NCBI GenBank assembly: GCA_024543015.1
Contig: JAMXCY010000018.1
Span: 1-11,922, forward strand
Length of the DNA stretch: 11,922 nt
Direction of reading: 5' to 3'
Source: Candidatus Omnitrophota bacterium
Lineage (GTDB): Bacteria > Omnitrophota > Gorgyraeia > JAFGHF01
Of this stretch, positions 5,934 to 11,922 are shown one piece after another. Made by a program: the position numbers and the translations under genes. The notes under the pieces were generated by a model. It was given only the letters and a program-made list of their open reading frames with translations, did not search any database and had not been told where the DNA came from. The number at the start of each line of letters is the position of its first letter. Position 1 is the stretch's first letter.

Positions 5934-6140
5934 ATGAGTAGAGTTATGACTGTTCATCAAGTGGCAAAATATTTAAATATGGTTCCTGATACCATATATA
6001 GAAAAGCTAGATCAGGTGAAATTCCGGCAGTAAAGATGGGTAAATGCTGGAGATTCCCTAAAGATACTTTAGATAAGTGGTTAAATGATCGTGCCCTGGA
6101 GTTTAATGGCAACGGAAAGACCACAAGGGATAGCTTATAA
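5934..6140 (+). CDS. Small excisionase/MerR-type helix-turn-helix DNA-binding protein
   Basis: The 68-residue protein is almost entirely one HTH_17 (excisionase-family) domain. MTVHQVAKYLNM at residues 5-16 forms the first helices, PDTIYRKARSGEIPAVKMG at 18-36 is the recognition helix and turn, and CWRFPKDTLDKWL at 38-50 is the wing and closing helix. About 18 polar residues follow. Such proteins bind DNA as accessory factors or repressors; I cannot name its target. ATG 5934 is preferred because GGAGG at 5921-5925 sits eight bases before it; the in-frame GTG at 5925 overlaps that site. The gene lies between tRNA-Gly and tRNA-Thr(GGT), inside a cluster that in E. coli has no protein gene there. 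It has its own promoter and dyads in the leader, so autoregulation is plausible. I see no integrase or phage genes nearby, so a mobile-element excisionase role is unlikely. Confidence 0.85.
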   Translation: MSRVMTVHQVAKYLNMVPDTIYRKARSGEIPAVKMGKCWRFPKDTLDKWLNDRALEFNGNGKTTRDSL

Positions 6141-6153
6141 TAATGCTTACCAA

Positions 6154-6190
6154 GAAAATCGCCTTCGGCGATAACTTTGCTACGATTTTC
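6154..6190 (+). repeat. Nested inverted repeats between the HTH gene and tRNA-Thr(GGT)
   Basis: GAAAATCG (6154-6161) is an exact inverse match to CGATTTTC (6183-6190). Inside it, ATCGCC-TTC-GGCGAT (6158-6172) forms a six-base-pair hairpin using part of the same left arm. The two full stems cannot form together, so the RNA could switch between them. Neither is followed by a run of T, so neither is an ordinary intrinsic terminator. Confidence 0.5.
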
Positions 6191-6241
6191 AGTGGTTGGA
6201 AGACTTCTTCTATGATTTTTCAAATTCCATACCATAAATAT

Positions 6242-6317
<76 letters not shown>

Positions 6318-6331
6318 GTAACGGAAATAAC

Positions 6332-6338
6332 AAGGAGG
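6332..6338 (+). promoter_or_regulatory. Strong Shine-Dalgarno for tuf
   Basis: AAGGAGG is a near-perfect anti-16S match six bases before ATG 6345. It is the strongest ribosome site in the window and lies 14 bases after the tRNA-Thr CCA end, so tRNA 3' processing would leave a short leader carrying this site intact. Confidence 0.85.
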
Positions 6339-6344
6339 ACAAAA

Positions 6345-7547
6345 ATGGCTAAAGAAGTCTTTCAACGCACCAAACCCCATTTGAATATCGGCACCATCGG
6401 ACACGTAGACCACGGAAAGACCACTTTGACTTCAGCGCTGACCATGTATCTAGCCAAAAAAGGCATGGCCGATGTACGCTCATATGACTCCATTGACAAC
6501 GCCCCTGAGGAAAGAGAGCGCGGCCTAACCATTGCCATCAGCCACGTAGAGTACCAAACAGACGCCCGTCACTATGCCCATATCGACTGTCCGGGACACG
6601 CCGACTACATCAAGAATATGATTACCGGTGCCGCCCAAATGGATGGGGCAATCTTAGTTGTCTCAGCCAGTGACGGTCCGATGCCCCAGACCCGCGAGCA
6701 CATTCTTCTGGCCCGCCAGGTTAATGTGCCTTCGATTGTGGTCTTCTTAAACAAATGCGATATGGTAGACGATAAAGAACTCTTAGAGCTTGTAGAGCTT
6801 GAGGTTAGAGAGTTGCTTTCCAAATATAAGTTCCCTGGCGATAAAACCCCGATCGTAAAAGGCAGCGCCTTAAAGGCCTCAGAATGCGCCTGCGGCAAAG
6901 AAGATTGCCCCACCTGTAAGCCCATGGCCGAGCTCTTAAAGGCTGTTGACGAATTCATTCCCACACCTAAAAGAGAGATCGACAAACCCTTCTTGATGGC
7001 TGTCGAAGACGTCTTCTCCATTACCGGTCGCGGTACCGTAGGCACCGGACGCGTGGAACGCGGTAAAGTCAAAACCGGCGAAGAGGTAGAAATCGTTGGT
7101 ATGGGCACCAAATCCGCCAAAGCCGTAGTTACCGGCGTAGAGATGTTCAGAAAGACCTTAGATGAAGGCCAGGCCGGAGACAATTTAGGCCTTTTACTTC
7201 GCGGTGTAGACAAAGACCAGCTCCAGCGCGGCCAAGTTTTAGCTAAACCCGGCTCGATTACTCCCCACACCAAGTTCAAAGCCGAAGTTTACGTCTTGAC
7301 CAAAGAAGAAGGCGGCCGACACACCCCCTTCTTCAAAGGCTACCGCCCACAATTCTACTTTCGCACCACCGATGTTACCGGCGTAGCTACTTTGCCCGAA
7401 GGCGTAGAAATGGTTATGCCTGGAGATAACGTAACCTTAGAAATAGAGCTAATTATCCCCATTGCTATGGAGAAAAACCTGCGCTTTGCTATTCGCGAAG
7501 GCGGGCATACCGTAGGTGCCGGGGTAATCAGTGAAATCATAGCGTAG
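6345..7547 (+). CDS. tuf: Elongation factor Tu
   Basis: EF-Tu is the GTPase that carries aminoacyl-tRNA to the ribosome. The 400-residue protein starts at ATG 6345, six bases after AAGGAGG (6332-6338). G1 is GHVDHGKT (19-26), switch I contains ERGLT with T62, G3 is DCPGH (81-85), G4 is NKCD, and G5 is GSALK. Domains 2 and 3 follow, with GRGTVGTGRVERG, KPGSITPHTKF and GGRHTPFFKGYRPQFYFRTT. An unusual four-cysteine group, C181, C183, C188 and C191 (CxC-x4-CxxC), lies just after G5. Codon choice differs from adjacent rpsJ and rplC: ATC, ACC, GAC and GCC are strongly preferred, as expected for a very highly expressed gene. Upstream it adjoins tRNA-Thr as tufB does; downstream it adjoins rpsJ as tufA does. 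A start within the upstream tRNA is rejected. Confidence 0.98.
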   Translation: MAKEVFQRTKPHLNIGTIGHVDHGKTTLTSALTMYLAKKGMADVRSYDSIDNAPEERERGLTIAISHVEYQTDARHYAHIDCPGHADYIKNMITGAAQMDGAILVVSASDGPMPQTREHILLARQVNVPSIVVFLNKCDMVDDKELLELVELEVRELLSKYKFPGDKTPIVKGSALKASECACGKEDCPTCKPMAELLKAVDEFIPTPKREIDKPFLMAVEDVFSITGRGTVGTGRVERGKVKTGEEVEIVGMGTKSAKAVVTGVEMFRKTLDEGQAGDNLGLLLRGVDKDQLQRGQVLAKPGSITPHTKFKAEVYVLTKEEGGRHTPFFKGYRPQFYFRTTDVTGVATLPEGVEMVMPGDNVTLEIELIIPIAMEKNLRFAIREGGHTVGAGVISEIIA

Positions 7548-7563
7548 GGTAAGAGGTTTAAAA

Positions 7564-7920
7564 ATGCCTAAAAAGACTATAGCTAAAAAGAAAGAGAAGA
7601 AAGAAAAACAGAAGGCGCCGGTACAGAAGATCAGGATTAAATTAAAGGCCTACGACCACAGAATCCTGGATCAATCTACCGAGGAGATTGTCAATACTGC
7701 CAAACGCACTGGAGGCAAGGTCTGTGGGCCTATTCCCTTGCCTACCAAAAGAGAGCTATTTACCGTTTTGCGCTCTCCGGTAATTGACAAAAAATCCAGA
7801 GAGCAATTTCAGATCAAAACGCATAAGCGGATACTTGATATTATTGAGCCTACAGCTAAGACTATTGATGCTTTGCGCAAACTAGACTTGCCTTCCGGCG
7901 TAGATGTGGAAATAAAATGA
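7564..7920 (+). CDS. rpsJ: 30S ribosomal protein S10 with lysine-rich N-terminal extension
   Basis: S10 binds the 3' domain of 16S rRNA in the small-subunit head and also takes part in NusB-dependent antitermination. The conserved body begins at about residue 21, with QKIRIKLKAYDHRILDQ, then GPIPLPTKRE and SREQFQIKTHKR, and closes with LPSGVDVEIK. The 118-residue length exceeds the usual 102 or so because of an N-terminal stretch rich in lysine, KKTIAKKKEKKEKQKAPV. No other in-frame start codon lies between ATG 7564 and the body, and AAGAGG at 7551-7556 is well placed, so the extension looks real. It begins the S10 operon 16 bases after tuf, leaving no room for an L4-controlled leader as in E. 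coli. It overlaps rplC by four bases. Confidence 0.96.
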   Translation: MPKKTIAKKKEKKEKQKAPVQKIRIKLKAYDHRILDQSTEEIVNTAKRTGGKVCGPIPLPTKRELFTVLRSPVIDKKSREQFQIKTHKRILDIIEPTAKTIDALRKLDLPSGVDVEIK

Positions 7921-8603
7921 GCGGGCTATTAGGAAAAAAGATAGGGATGACTCAAATTTTTAAAGATGATGGAGAAGTTGTGCCTATTACTCTAATTGAA
8001 AGCGGTCCTTGTTCTGTATTGCAGATAAAGACCCAGGAGTCCGATGGCTACAACGCTATCCAAATTGGCTTTGAAGACGTTAAGGATTCAAAGTTAACTT
8101 CACCCTTGCGAGGAAGATTCAAAAAGATTAAAGTTACGCCTAAAAGATTTATTAAAGAGATTCCTGTCTCTGAACCTAAAGAATACCAGCTTGGTCAAAA
8201 CATTGACGTTGGGCAATTTTGTCCGGGGGAGTTTGTGGATGTGATCGGGACTTCCAAGGGCCGTGGTTTCCAAGGAGGCATAAAGAGGTGGCATTGGAGC
8301 GGAGGCCCGAAAAGCCATGGTTCAATGTCTCACCGTAGACCTGGTTCTATTGGGGCCAGTGCCTATCCCTCGCGAGTATTCAAAGGCCACCATTTGCCCG
8401 GGCAAATGGGTAATCAGAAAGTTACTGTTCAGAGCCTGGAGGTAATCAATATCGATAAGGAGAATAATCTTCTTCTGGTAAAGGGTTCTGTTCCCGGACA
8501 CAACAATAGTTATTTAATTATAAGGAAGTCCAGGAAGAAAAAACCAAAAGTTGTAGAGGAAAAAGCCGAGGCCCAAAAGAAAGATCAAGGGCAGAAGAAA
8601 TGA
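7917..8603 (+). CDS. rplC: 50S ribosomal protein L3
   Basis: L3 is an early-assembling large-subunit protein whose extension reaches towards the peptidyl-transferase centre. The start MSGLLGKKIGMTQIFKDDGE is canonical. The long loop near residues 115-165 is intact, with GTSKGRGFQGGIKRW, then SHGSMSHRRPGSIGASA, and ends with FKGHHLPGQMGNQKVTVQ. The 228-residue length is a little above normal, owing to a charged C-terminal tail rich in lysine, glutamate and glutamine from about residue 205. ATG 7917 overlaps the rpsJ stop as ATGA, implying translational coupling. The tail is low-complexity and probably disordered. Confidence 0.97.
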   Translation: MSGLLGKKIGMTQIFKDDGEVVPITLIESGPCSVLQIKTQESDGYNAIQIGFEDVKDSKLTSPLRGRFKKIKVTPKRFIKEIPVSEPKEYQLGQNIDVGQFCPGEFVDVIGTSKGRGFQGGIKRWHWSGGPKSHGSMSHRRPGSIGASAYPSRVFKGHHLPGQMGNQKVTVQSLEVINIDKENNLLLVKGSVPGHNNSYLIIRKSRKKKPKVVEEKAEAQKKDQGQKK

Positions 8604-9226
8604 AAAGCGTCTCAGTGTATGATAAAAAAGGTAAGGCAACAGGAAAATTCTCTTTAGATCAGGATTATTTTAACGGCAAGACCAATAAGGACTTGCTGCA
8701 TCAAGCCGCATTGATGTATTTATCGAACCAAAGACGCGGTTCGGCCTCTACAAAGACCCGTGCTCAGGTGCGCGGAGGCGGACGTAAACCTTGGAGACAG
8801 AAAGGTACAGGTCGCGCCAGAGCCGGCTCAATCAGGAGTCCTATCTGGAAAGGCGGCGGTGTTATCTTTGGGCCACACCCCAGACAATTCACATATAGTC
8901 TACCGAAGAAGATAAAGAGCCTGGCCTTGCGTCAGAGTCTAAACGGTAAAATTAAAAGTAATCAGTTTATAATTATAAATAACCTCTCGCTGAATTTACC
9001 TAAAGCCAAGGAACTTATGGCGGTTCTAACAGCCTTAAAGGCAAAAGAAAGGCCTTTGCTGGTACTAGAAAAACATAGCCCTGGAATACTTAGGGCTGCG
9101 CGAAATATTCCAGAGGTGGCGGTTAAGACATTTAATAACATTAATGCTTTTGATGTACTGAAACACAAAAAAGTTATTTTCTCCAAACAAGCTATAGAAA
9201 ATTTAATTAAATTGAGAAAAAGATGA
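8600..9226 (+). CDS. rplD: 50S ribosomal protein L4
   Basis: L4 binds 23S rRNA domain I and lines the peptide exit tunnel; in E. coli it also represses the S10 operon. The 208-residue length is typical. The tunnel loop is clear: RRGSASTKTRAQVRGGGRKP, then WRQKGTGRARAGSIRSPIW. GGGVIFGPHPRQF and SLPKKIKSLALR follow, and the globular part ends in a lysine/arginine-rich tail. The ATG overlaps the rplC stop by four bases. There is almost no leader ahead of rpsJ, so the E. coli form of L4 autogenous attenuation does not seem possible at that position. Nothing in the protein looks abnormal. Confidence 0.97.
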   Translation: MKSVSVYDKKGKATGKFSLDQDYFNGKTNKDLLHQAALMYLSNQRRGSASTKTRAQVRGGGRKPWRQKGTGRARAGSIRSPIWKGGGVIFGPHPRQFTYSLPKKIKSLALRQSLNGKIKSNQFIIINNLSLNLPKAKELMAVLTALKAKERPLLVLEKHSPGILRAARNIPEVAVKTFNNINAFDVLKHKKVIFSKQAIENLIKLRKR

Positions 9227-9501
9227 AAGTTCCTTACGATACCGTGATTAGCTTATTAAGAACAGAAAAAGGCACAGACCTTTTACCTTTAAATAAGTAT
9301 CTATTTGTTGTGGAAATGAAATCGAACAGGATTCAGATTAAAGAAGCGGTGGAAGAGATCTATAAAGTAAAAGTGGCCAAGGTTAACACAGCGATTGTCT
9401 CGGGTAAGCCTAAGAGAGTAAGATTTCAAGCCGGTAAGACAGCAGATTGGAAAAAGGCCGTTGTTACTCTAAAACAGGGACATAAGATCGAGGTAACCTA
9501 G
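9223..9501 (+). CDS. rplW: 50S ribosomal protein L23
   Basis: L23 sits at the tunnel exit and is the docking site for trigger factor and the signal recognition particle. The 92 residues are normal. LLPLNKYLFVVEMKSNRIQI and KEAVEEIYKVKVAKVNT represent the conserved core, and VSGKPKRVRFQAGKTADWKK is the rRNA-contacting extended loop, followed by KAVVTLKQGHKIE. The usual TEK motif at the N-terminus appears as LLRTEKGTDL. ATG 9223 overlaps the rplD stop as ATGA, so it is probably translated by coupling. Confidence 0.96.
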   Translation: MKVPYDTVISLLRTEKGTDLLPLNKYLFVVEMKSNRIQIKEAVEEIYKVKVAKVNTAIVSGKPKRVRFQAGKTADWKKAVVTLKQGHKIEVT

Positions 9502-9503
9502 TA

Positions 9504-10328
9504 ATGGGGATAAAAAAATACAGAGCGACAAGCCCTGGCATAAGATGGACCACCACCTCTTCCTTTGAAGAGATTACGGCTAAAAAACCGGAGAAATCCC
9601 TGACCCGCCCCTTAAGGAGAACCGGAGGCAGAAACCTCCATGGACGCGTAACCGTACGCCATCGTGGGGGAGGGCACAAGCGCAGAATAAGAACCATCGA
9701 CTTCAAGCGCGACAAGGTGGACATCCCCGGGCGCATATTATCTATCGAGTATGATCCAAATCGCTCAAGCAGGATTGCCTTAGTGCAATATTCCGATGGA
9801 GAGAAAAGATATATTATCAGCCCCTTGGGTTTGAAGGTAAACGATGAAATAATTTCCGCCACTAACGCGGAGATGAAAGTAGGAAATAGCCTGCCTCTGG
9901 GCAACATTCTTGCAGGTACCCCCATTCATAACATAGAAATGGGTGAGGGAAAAGGCGGACAGTTAGTGCGTTCAGCCGGTGGGGCAGCGATTATTATGGC
10001 CAAAGAAGGCAATTTTGCCCATCTTAAGCTCCCTTCAGGAGAAATACGTAAAATTACTCTTGGCTGCCGGGCAACAATTGGCCAAGTAGGTAACATCGAA
10101 CATGAAAGCCTCGTCTACGGAAAGGCGGGCAGAGTAAGATGGCTGGGCAGACGTCCGCACGTCCGAGGCGTAGCCATGAATCCCGTTGACCATCCTTTGG
10201 GAGGAGGCGAAGGCAAATCTTCCGGAGGCCGCCATCCGGTAAGTCCCTGGGGCAAATCGGCAAAAGGCTTAAAGACCCGAAAGAAAAAGAAGGCATCAGA
10301 TAAATACATTTTGAAAAGGAGGGCGTAA
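9504..10328 (+). CDS. rplB: 50S ribosomal protein L2
   Basis: L2 is essential for subunit association and peptidyl-transferase activity. The 274 residues match the family. The N-terminal RNA-binding part has GRVTVRHRGGGHKRRIRTID. The SH3-like core has GDGE-like YSDGEKRYIISPLGLKV and GGQLVRSAGG. The C-terminal loop, RGVAMNPVDHPLGGGEGKSS, holds the conserved histidine near the catalytic centre, then GRHPVSPWGK and a lysine-rich end. GAGGT at 9490-9494 precedes ATG 9504 by nine bases. Its 5' half favours C-ending codons more than its neighbours, similar to tuf, consistent with strong expression. The gap to rplW is two bases. Confidence 0.98.
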   Translation: MGIKKYRATSPGIRWTTTSSFEEITAKKPEKSLTRPLRRTGGRNLHGRVTVRHRGGGHKRRIRTIDFKRDKVDIPGRILSIEYDPNRSSRIALVQYSDGEKRYIISPLGLKVNDEIISATNAEMKVGNSLPLGNILAGTPIHNIEMGEGKGGQLVRSAGGAAIIMAKEGNFAHLKLPSGEIRKITLGCRATIGQVGNIEHESLVYGKAGRVRWLGRRPHVRGVAMNPVDHPLGGGEGKSSGGRHPVSPWGKSAKGLKTRKKKKASDKYILKRRA

Positions 10329-10336
10329 GAAACCAA

Positions 10337-10624
10337 ATGGGACGTTCATTAAAGAAAGGTCCTTATATAGATGAAAAGCTGTTGGAGAAGATTAAGAAGA
10401 CTTCCCGTTTAGGAGGAGAAAAGAAGCCGATTAAGTCATTGTCAAGGCGTTCTAAGATTAGCCCTGAATTTGTAGGTTTTACATTTTTAATTCATAACGG
10501 TAGAAAATTTACTCCCGCTTTTATTACCGAGGATATGGTCGGGCATAAACTCGGAGAATTTGCCCCGACCAGGATTTTTAGAAAGCACGGTGGCGTAACC
10601 AAGGTATCTTTGGAAAAGACCTAA
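10337..10624 (+). CDS. rpsS: 30S ribosomal protein S19
   Basis: S19 lies in the head of the small subunit, near bridge contacts and the decoding region, in complex with S13. The 95-residue protein is typical: MGRSLKKGPYIDEKLLEKI at the start, then the segment SRRSKISPEFVGFTFLIHNG, and the canonical KFTPAFITEDMVGHKLGEFA, ending in APTRIFRKHGG. GGAGGG at 10318-10323, inside the rplB end, is 13 bases before ATG 10337, somewhat far but the only candidate. The rplV start is two bases after its stop. Confidence 0.97.
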   Translation: MGRSLKKGPYIDEKLLEKIKKTSRLGGEKKPIKSLSRRSKISPEFVGFTFLIHNGRKFTPAFITEDMVGHKLGEFAPTRIFRKHGGVTKVSLEKT

Positions 10625-10626
10625 GG

Positions 10627-11055
10627 ATGAAATCTGTATTAGTTTCAACGGCTTATGCAAAATATGTTCGAGTCTCTCCGCGTAAAGTGAGACAAGTTAT
10701 CGACTTAATTCGAGGAGAGAAAATAAACCAGGCCTTAGCCATTCTGACTAGTATAAATAAAAAGGCCAAGGTATCTGTGGAGAAGGTTTTAAGGTCAGCG
10801 CTAAGTAATGCTAAACAGAATTCGCAGATGTTGGTTGATGAACTTTTTATTTCTAAGATTACAGCCGATAAGGGGCCGACGCTTAAACGATACCGTGCCG
10901 CGGCAATGGGACGGGCCACAATGATTCGCCACCGAACTTCGCACTTAAAAGTTGAGTTAGCCAAAAAGCCTGTAAAAGCAACTAAAACTATAAAGAAAGA
11001 AACGGTTAAAGACGCCGCCAAGAGAAAAACTCAAAAACGTCGAATTAGGAGATAA
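10627..11055 (+). CDS. rplV: 50S ribosomal protein L22 with basic C-terminal extension
   Basis: L22 lines the peptide exit tunnel through its beta-hairpin and contacts all 23S domains. The core runs from AKYVRVSPRKVRQVIDLIRG through SALSNAKQNSQM to the hairpin segment GPTLKRYRAAAMGRATMIRH and RTSHLKVEL near residue 115. The usual length is about 110-115 residues; this protein has 142, with a lysine/arginine-rich tail from about residue 116 to the end. ATG 10627 directly follows AAGG with almost no spacing, so coupling to rpsS, whose stop is two bases away, is likely. Such basic tails on L22 occur in several lineages and are probably flexible. Confidence 0.96.
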   Translation: MKSVLVSTAYAKYVRVSPRKVRQVIDLIRGEKINQALAILTSINKKAKVSVEKVLRSALSNAKQNSQMLVDELFISKITADKGPTLKRYRAAAMGRATMIRHRTSHLKVELAKKPVKATKTIKKETVKDAAKRKTQKRRIRR

Positions 11056-11056
11056 G

Positions 11057-11731
11057 ATGGGTCAAAAGGTTCATCCTTACGCATTAAGGTTAGGTTTTAT
11101 CAGAGGCTGGAAATCCTCCTGGTTTTCCAAAAAGAAGGATTTTACGCAGCTGCTTTACGAAGACTTTAAGATCCGAAAGTTTATCAAGAGTAATTTCTCT
11201 AACGCGGGAATCGCCAGTATAGATATTGAAAGGGCCTTAGGCAGGGCTAGGATAATTCTTTTTACCTCAAGGCCTGGTGTGATTATCGGTAGACGCGGGG
11301 CTGATATTGACCGCCTGCGTGATGAACTCCAGGATTTAACAGGAAAACAAATCTTTATCGATATAAAGGAAATTAAGAATCCGGCTCTTTCTGCACAGCT
11401 TGTAGCCGAAAATGTGGCCTTTCAATTAGAGAAAAGAATAGCCTTTAGAAGGGCAATGAAGAAGGCTTTGCGTATATCCATGGATGCCGGTGCCGGCGGG
11501 ATCAAGATTGCCTGCGCGGGAAGGCTCGGGGGAACAGAGATGTCCAGAAAGGAAAGCTACCGAGAAGGAAAAATTCCTTTGCAGACATTTCGAGCAGATA
11601 TAGATTACGGTTTTACCGAAGCCAGGACTACTTACGGGGCAATCGGCGTTAAGGTTTGGATTTATAAAGGCGAAATTTACCCACAGAAGAAACAAAAAGC
11701 TCCCCTTAAAGAAGAAACTACTAAGGAGTAA
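11057..11731 (+). CDS. rpsC: 30S ribosomal protein S3
   Basis: S3 sits at the mRNA entry channel and helps unwind incoming mRNA. The 224 residues match the family. The N-terminus, MGQKVHPYALRLGFIRGWKS, is canonical. The KH type-2 domain has VIIGRRGADIDRLRDELQ, with the GRRG loop. The C-terminal domain contains GIKIACAGRLGGTEMSRKE, REGKIPLQTFRADIDYG and TTYGAIGVKVWIYKGE. The lysine/glutamate-rich end is variable. AGGAG at 11047-11051 precedes ATG 11057 by five bases. The last codons contain the ribosome site for rplP. Confidence 0.97.
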   Translation: MGQKVHPYALRLGFIRGWKSSWFSKKKDFTQLLYEDFKIRKFIKSNFSNAGIASIDIERALGRARIILFTSRPGVIIGRRGADIDRLRDELQDLTGKQIFIDIKEIKNPALSAQLVAENVAFQLEKRIAFRRAMKKALRISMDAGAGGIKIACAGRLGGTEMSRKESYREGKIPLQTFRADIDYGFTEARTTYGAIGVKVWIYKGEIYPQKKQKAPLKEETTKE

Positions 11732-11734
11732 ACA

Positions 11735-11922
11735 GTGGTATTGATGCCCAAAAGAGTTAAATATCGCAAATGTCAGAGAGGAAAGCGCCGCGGCCTATCT
11801 AACAAAGGTTCAGCTATTTCTTTTGGTGAATTTGGGTTGCAGGCCTTGGAGAATGCCTGGTTAACCAACATTCAGATTGAGGCGGCTAGAGTTGCTTTGA
11901 CCAGGCATTTAAGAGAAGCGGG
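11735..11922 (+). CDS. rplP: 50S ribosomal protein L16, N-terminal part (truncated by window end)
   Basis: Sixty-two codons are visible before the window ends. The sequence MPKRVKYRKCQRGKRRG, then FGEFGLQALENAWLTNIQIE and AARVALTRHLR, is classic L16, which organises the A-site side of the large subunit. I place the start at GTG 11735 because AAGGAG at 11723-11728, inside the end of rpsC, is six bases away. The in-frame TTG 11741 and ATG 11744 are 12 and 15 bases away and less likely, though ATG would give the more common MPKR start. The order rpsC-rplP is standard, and rpmC and rpsQ would be expected next. Confidence 0.95.
   Translation, partial: MVLMPKRVKYRKCQRGKRRGLSNKGSAISFGEFGLQALENAWLTNIQIEAARVALTRHLREA

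Noticed and set aside
6158..6172. Hairpin ATCGCC-TTC-GGCGAT as an intrinsic terminator for the HTH gene
   Set aside because: The stem is short and no T-run follows, so termination is not supported; it is kept only as part of the competing-stem observation.
6186..6216. Possible promoter for tRNA-Thr/tuf with TATGAT at 6211-6216
   Set aside because: The -10 box is fair, but no good -35 box sits at 16-18 bases (TTCAGT at best), so I could not support it against the much better boxes at 5818-5846.
6605..7279. 224-codon minus-strand open frame across tuf
   Set aside because: It is an antisense shadow caused by the strong codon bias of tuf, with no recognisable domain and no ribosome site that I can see.
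9464..9925. 153-codon minus-strand open frame over rplB
   Set aside because: It lies wholly opposite a highly conserved ribosomal gene and shows no domain features.

Overview
This window is all plus-strand core chromosome from a free-standing bacterium of moderate GC content; I see no plasmid, phage or insertion-sequence signature. It carries two well-known housekeeping blocks joined by a tRNA cluster. The gene order ftsH-folP-cdaA-(cdaR)-glmM-pdxJ-acpS-nnrD resembles the order I recall from Deltaproteobacteria-like and PVC-type Gram-negatives. A candidate sigma-54 promoter and tRNA genes that encode their own CCA point the same way. An uncultured lineage such as Candidatus Omnitrophota is my best guess, from overall flavour only; no rRNA is present to test it.

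Block 1 (1-5456) is a tightly packed run, with 4-nt overlaps or gaps of at most about 20 nt. It holds the end of ftsH (membrane protease), folP (folate), cdaA (c-di-AMP synthesis), a 47-residue remnant or miniature of the CdaA partner CdaR, glmM (cell-wall amino sugar), pdxJ (vitamin B6), acpS (acyl carrier protein activation) and nnrD (NAD(P)H repair). The reduction of CdaR to its membrane anchor is the main oddity here.

Block 2 (5463-6317) holds four tRNA genes in the order Thr(TGT), Tyr(GTA), Gly(TCC), Thr(GGT), the same order and anticodons as the thrU-tyrU-glyT-thrT cluster ahead of E. coli tufB. Between the Gly and second Thr genes lies an extra module: a sigma-54-like element, a near-consensus sigma-70 promoter, a leader with two dyads, a 68-residue excisionase/MerR-type helix-turn-helix gene, and a nested inverted-repeat region.

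Block 3 (6345-11922) is tuf followed directly by the S10 operon: rpsJ, rplC, rplD, rplW, rplB, rpsS, rplV, rpsC and the start of rplP. The tuf gene thus has tufB-type neighbours upstream and tufA-type neighbours downstream, a hybrid locus. EF-Tu also carries a four-cysteine CxC-x4-CxxC cluster in its G domain. Most of the window is ordinary; the points worth a second look are the mini-CdaR, the promoter/HTH module inside the tRNA cluster, the hybrid tuf context and the cysteine cluster.
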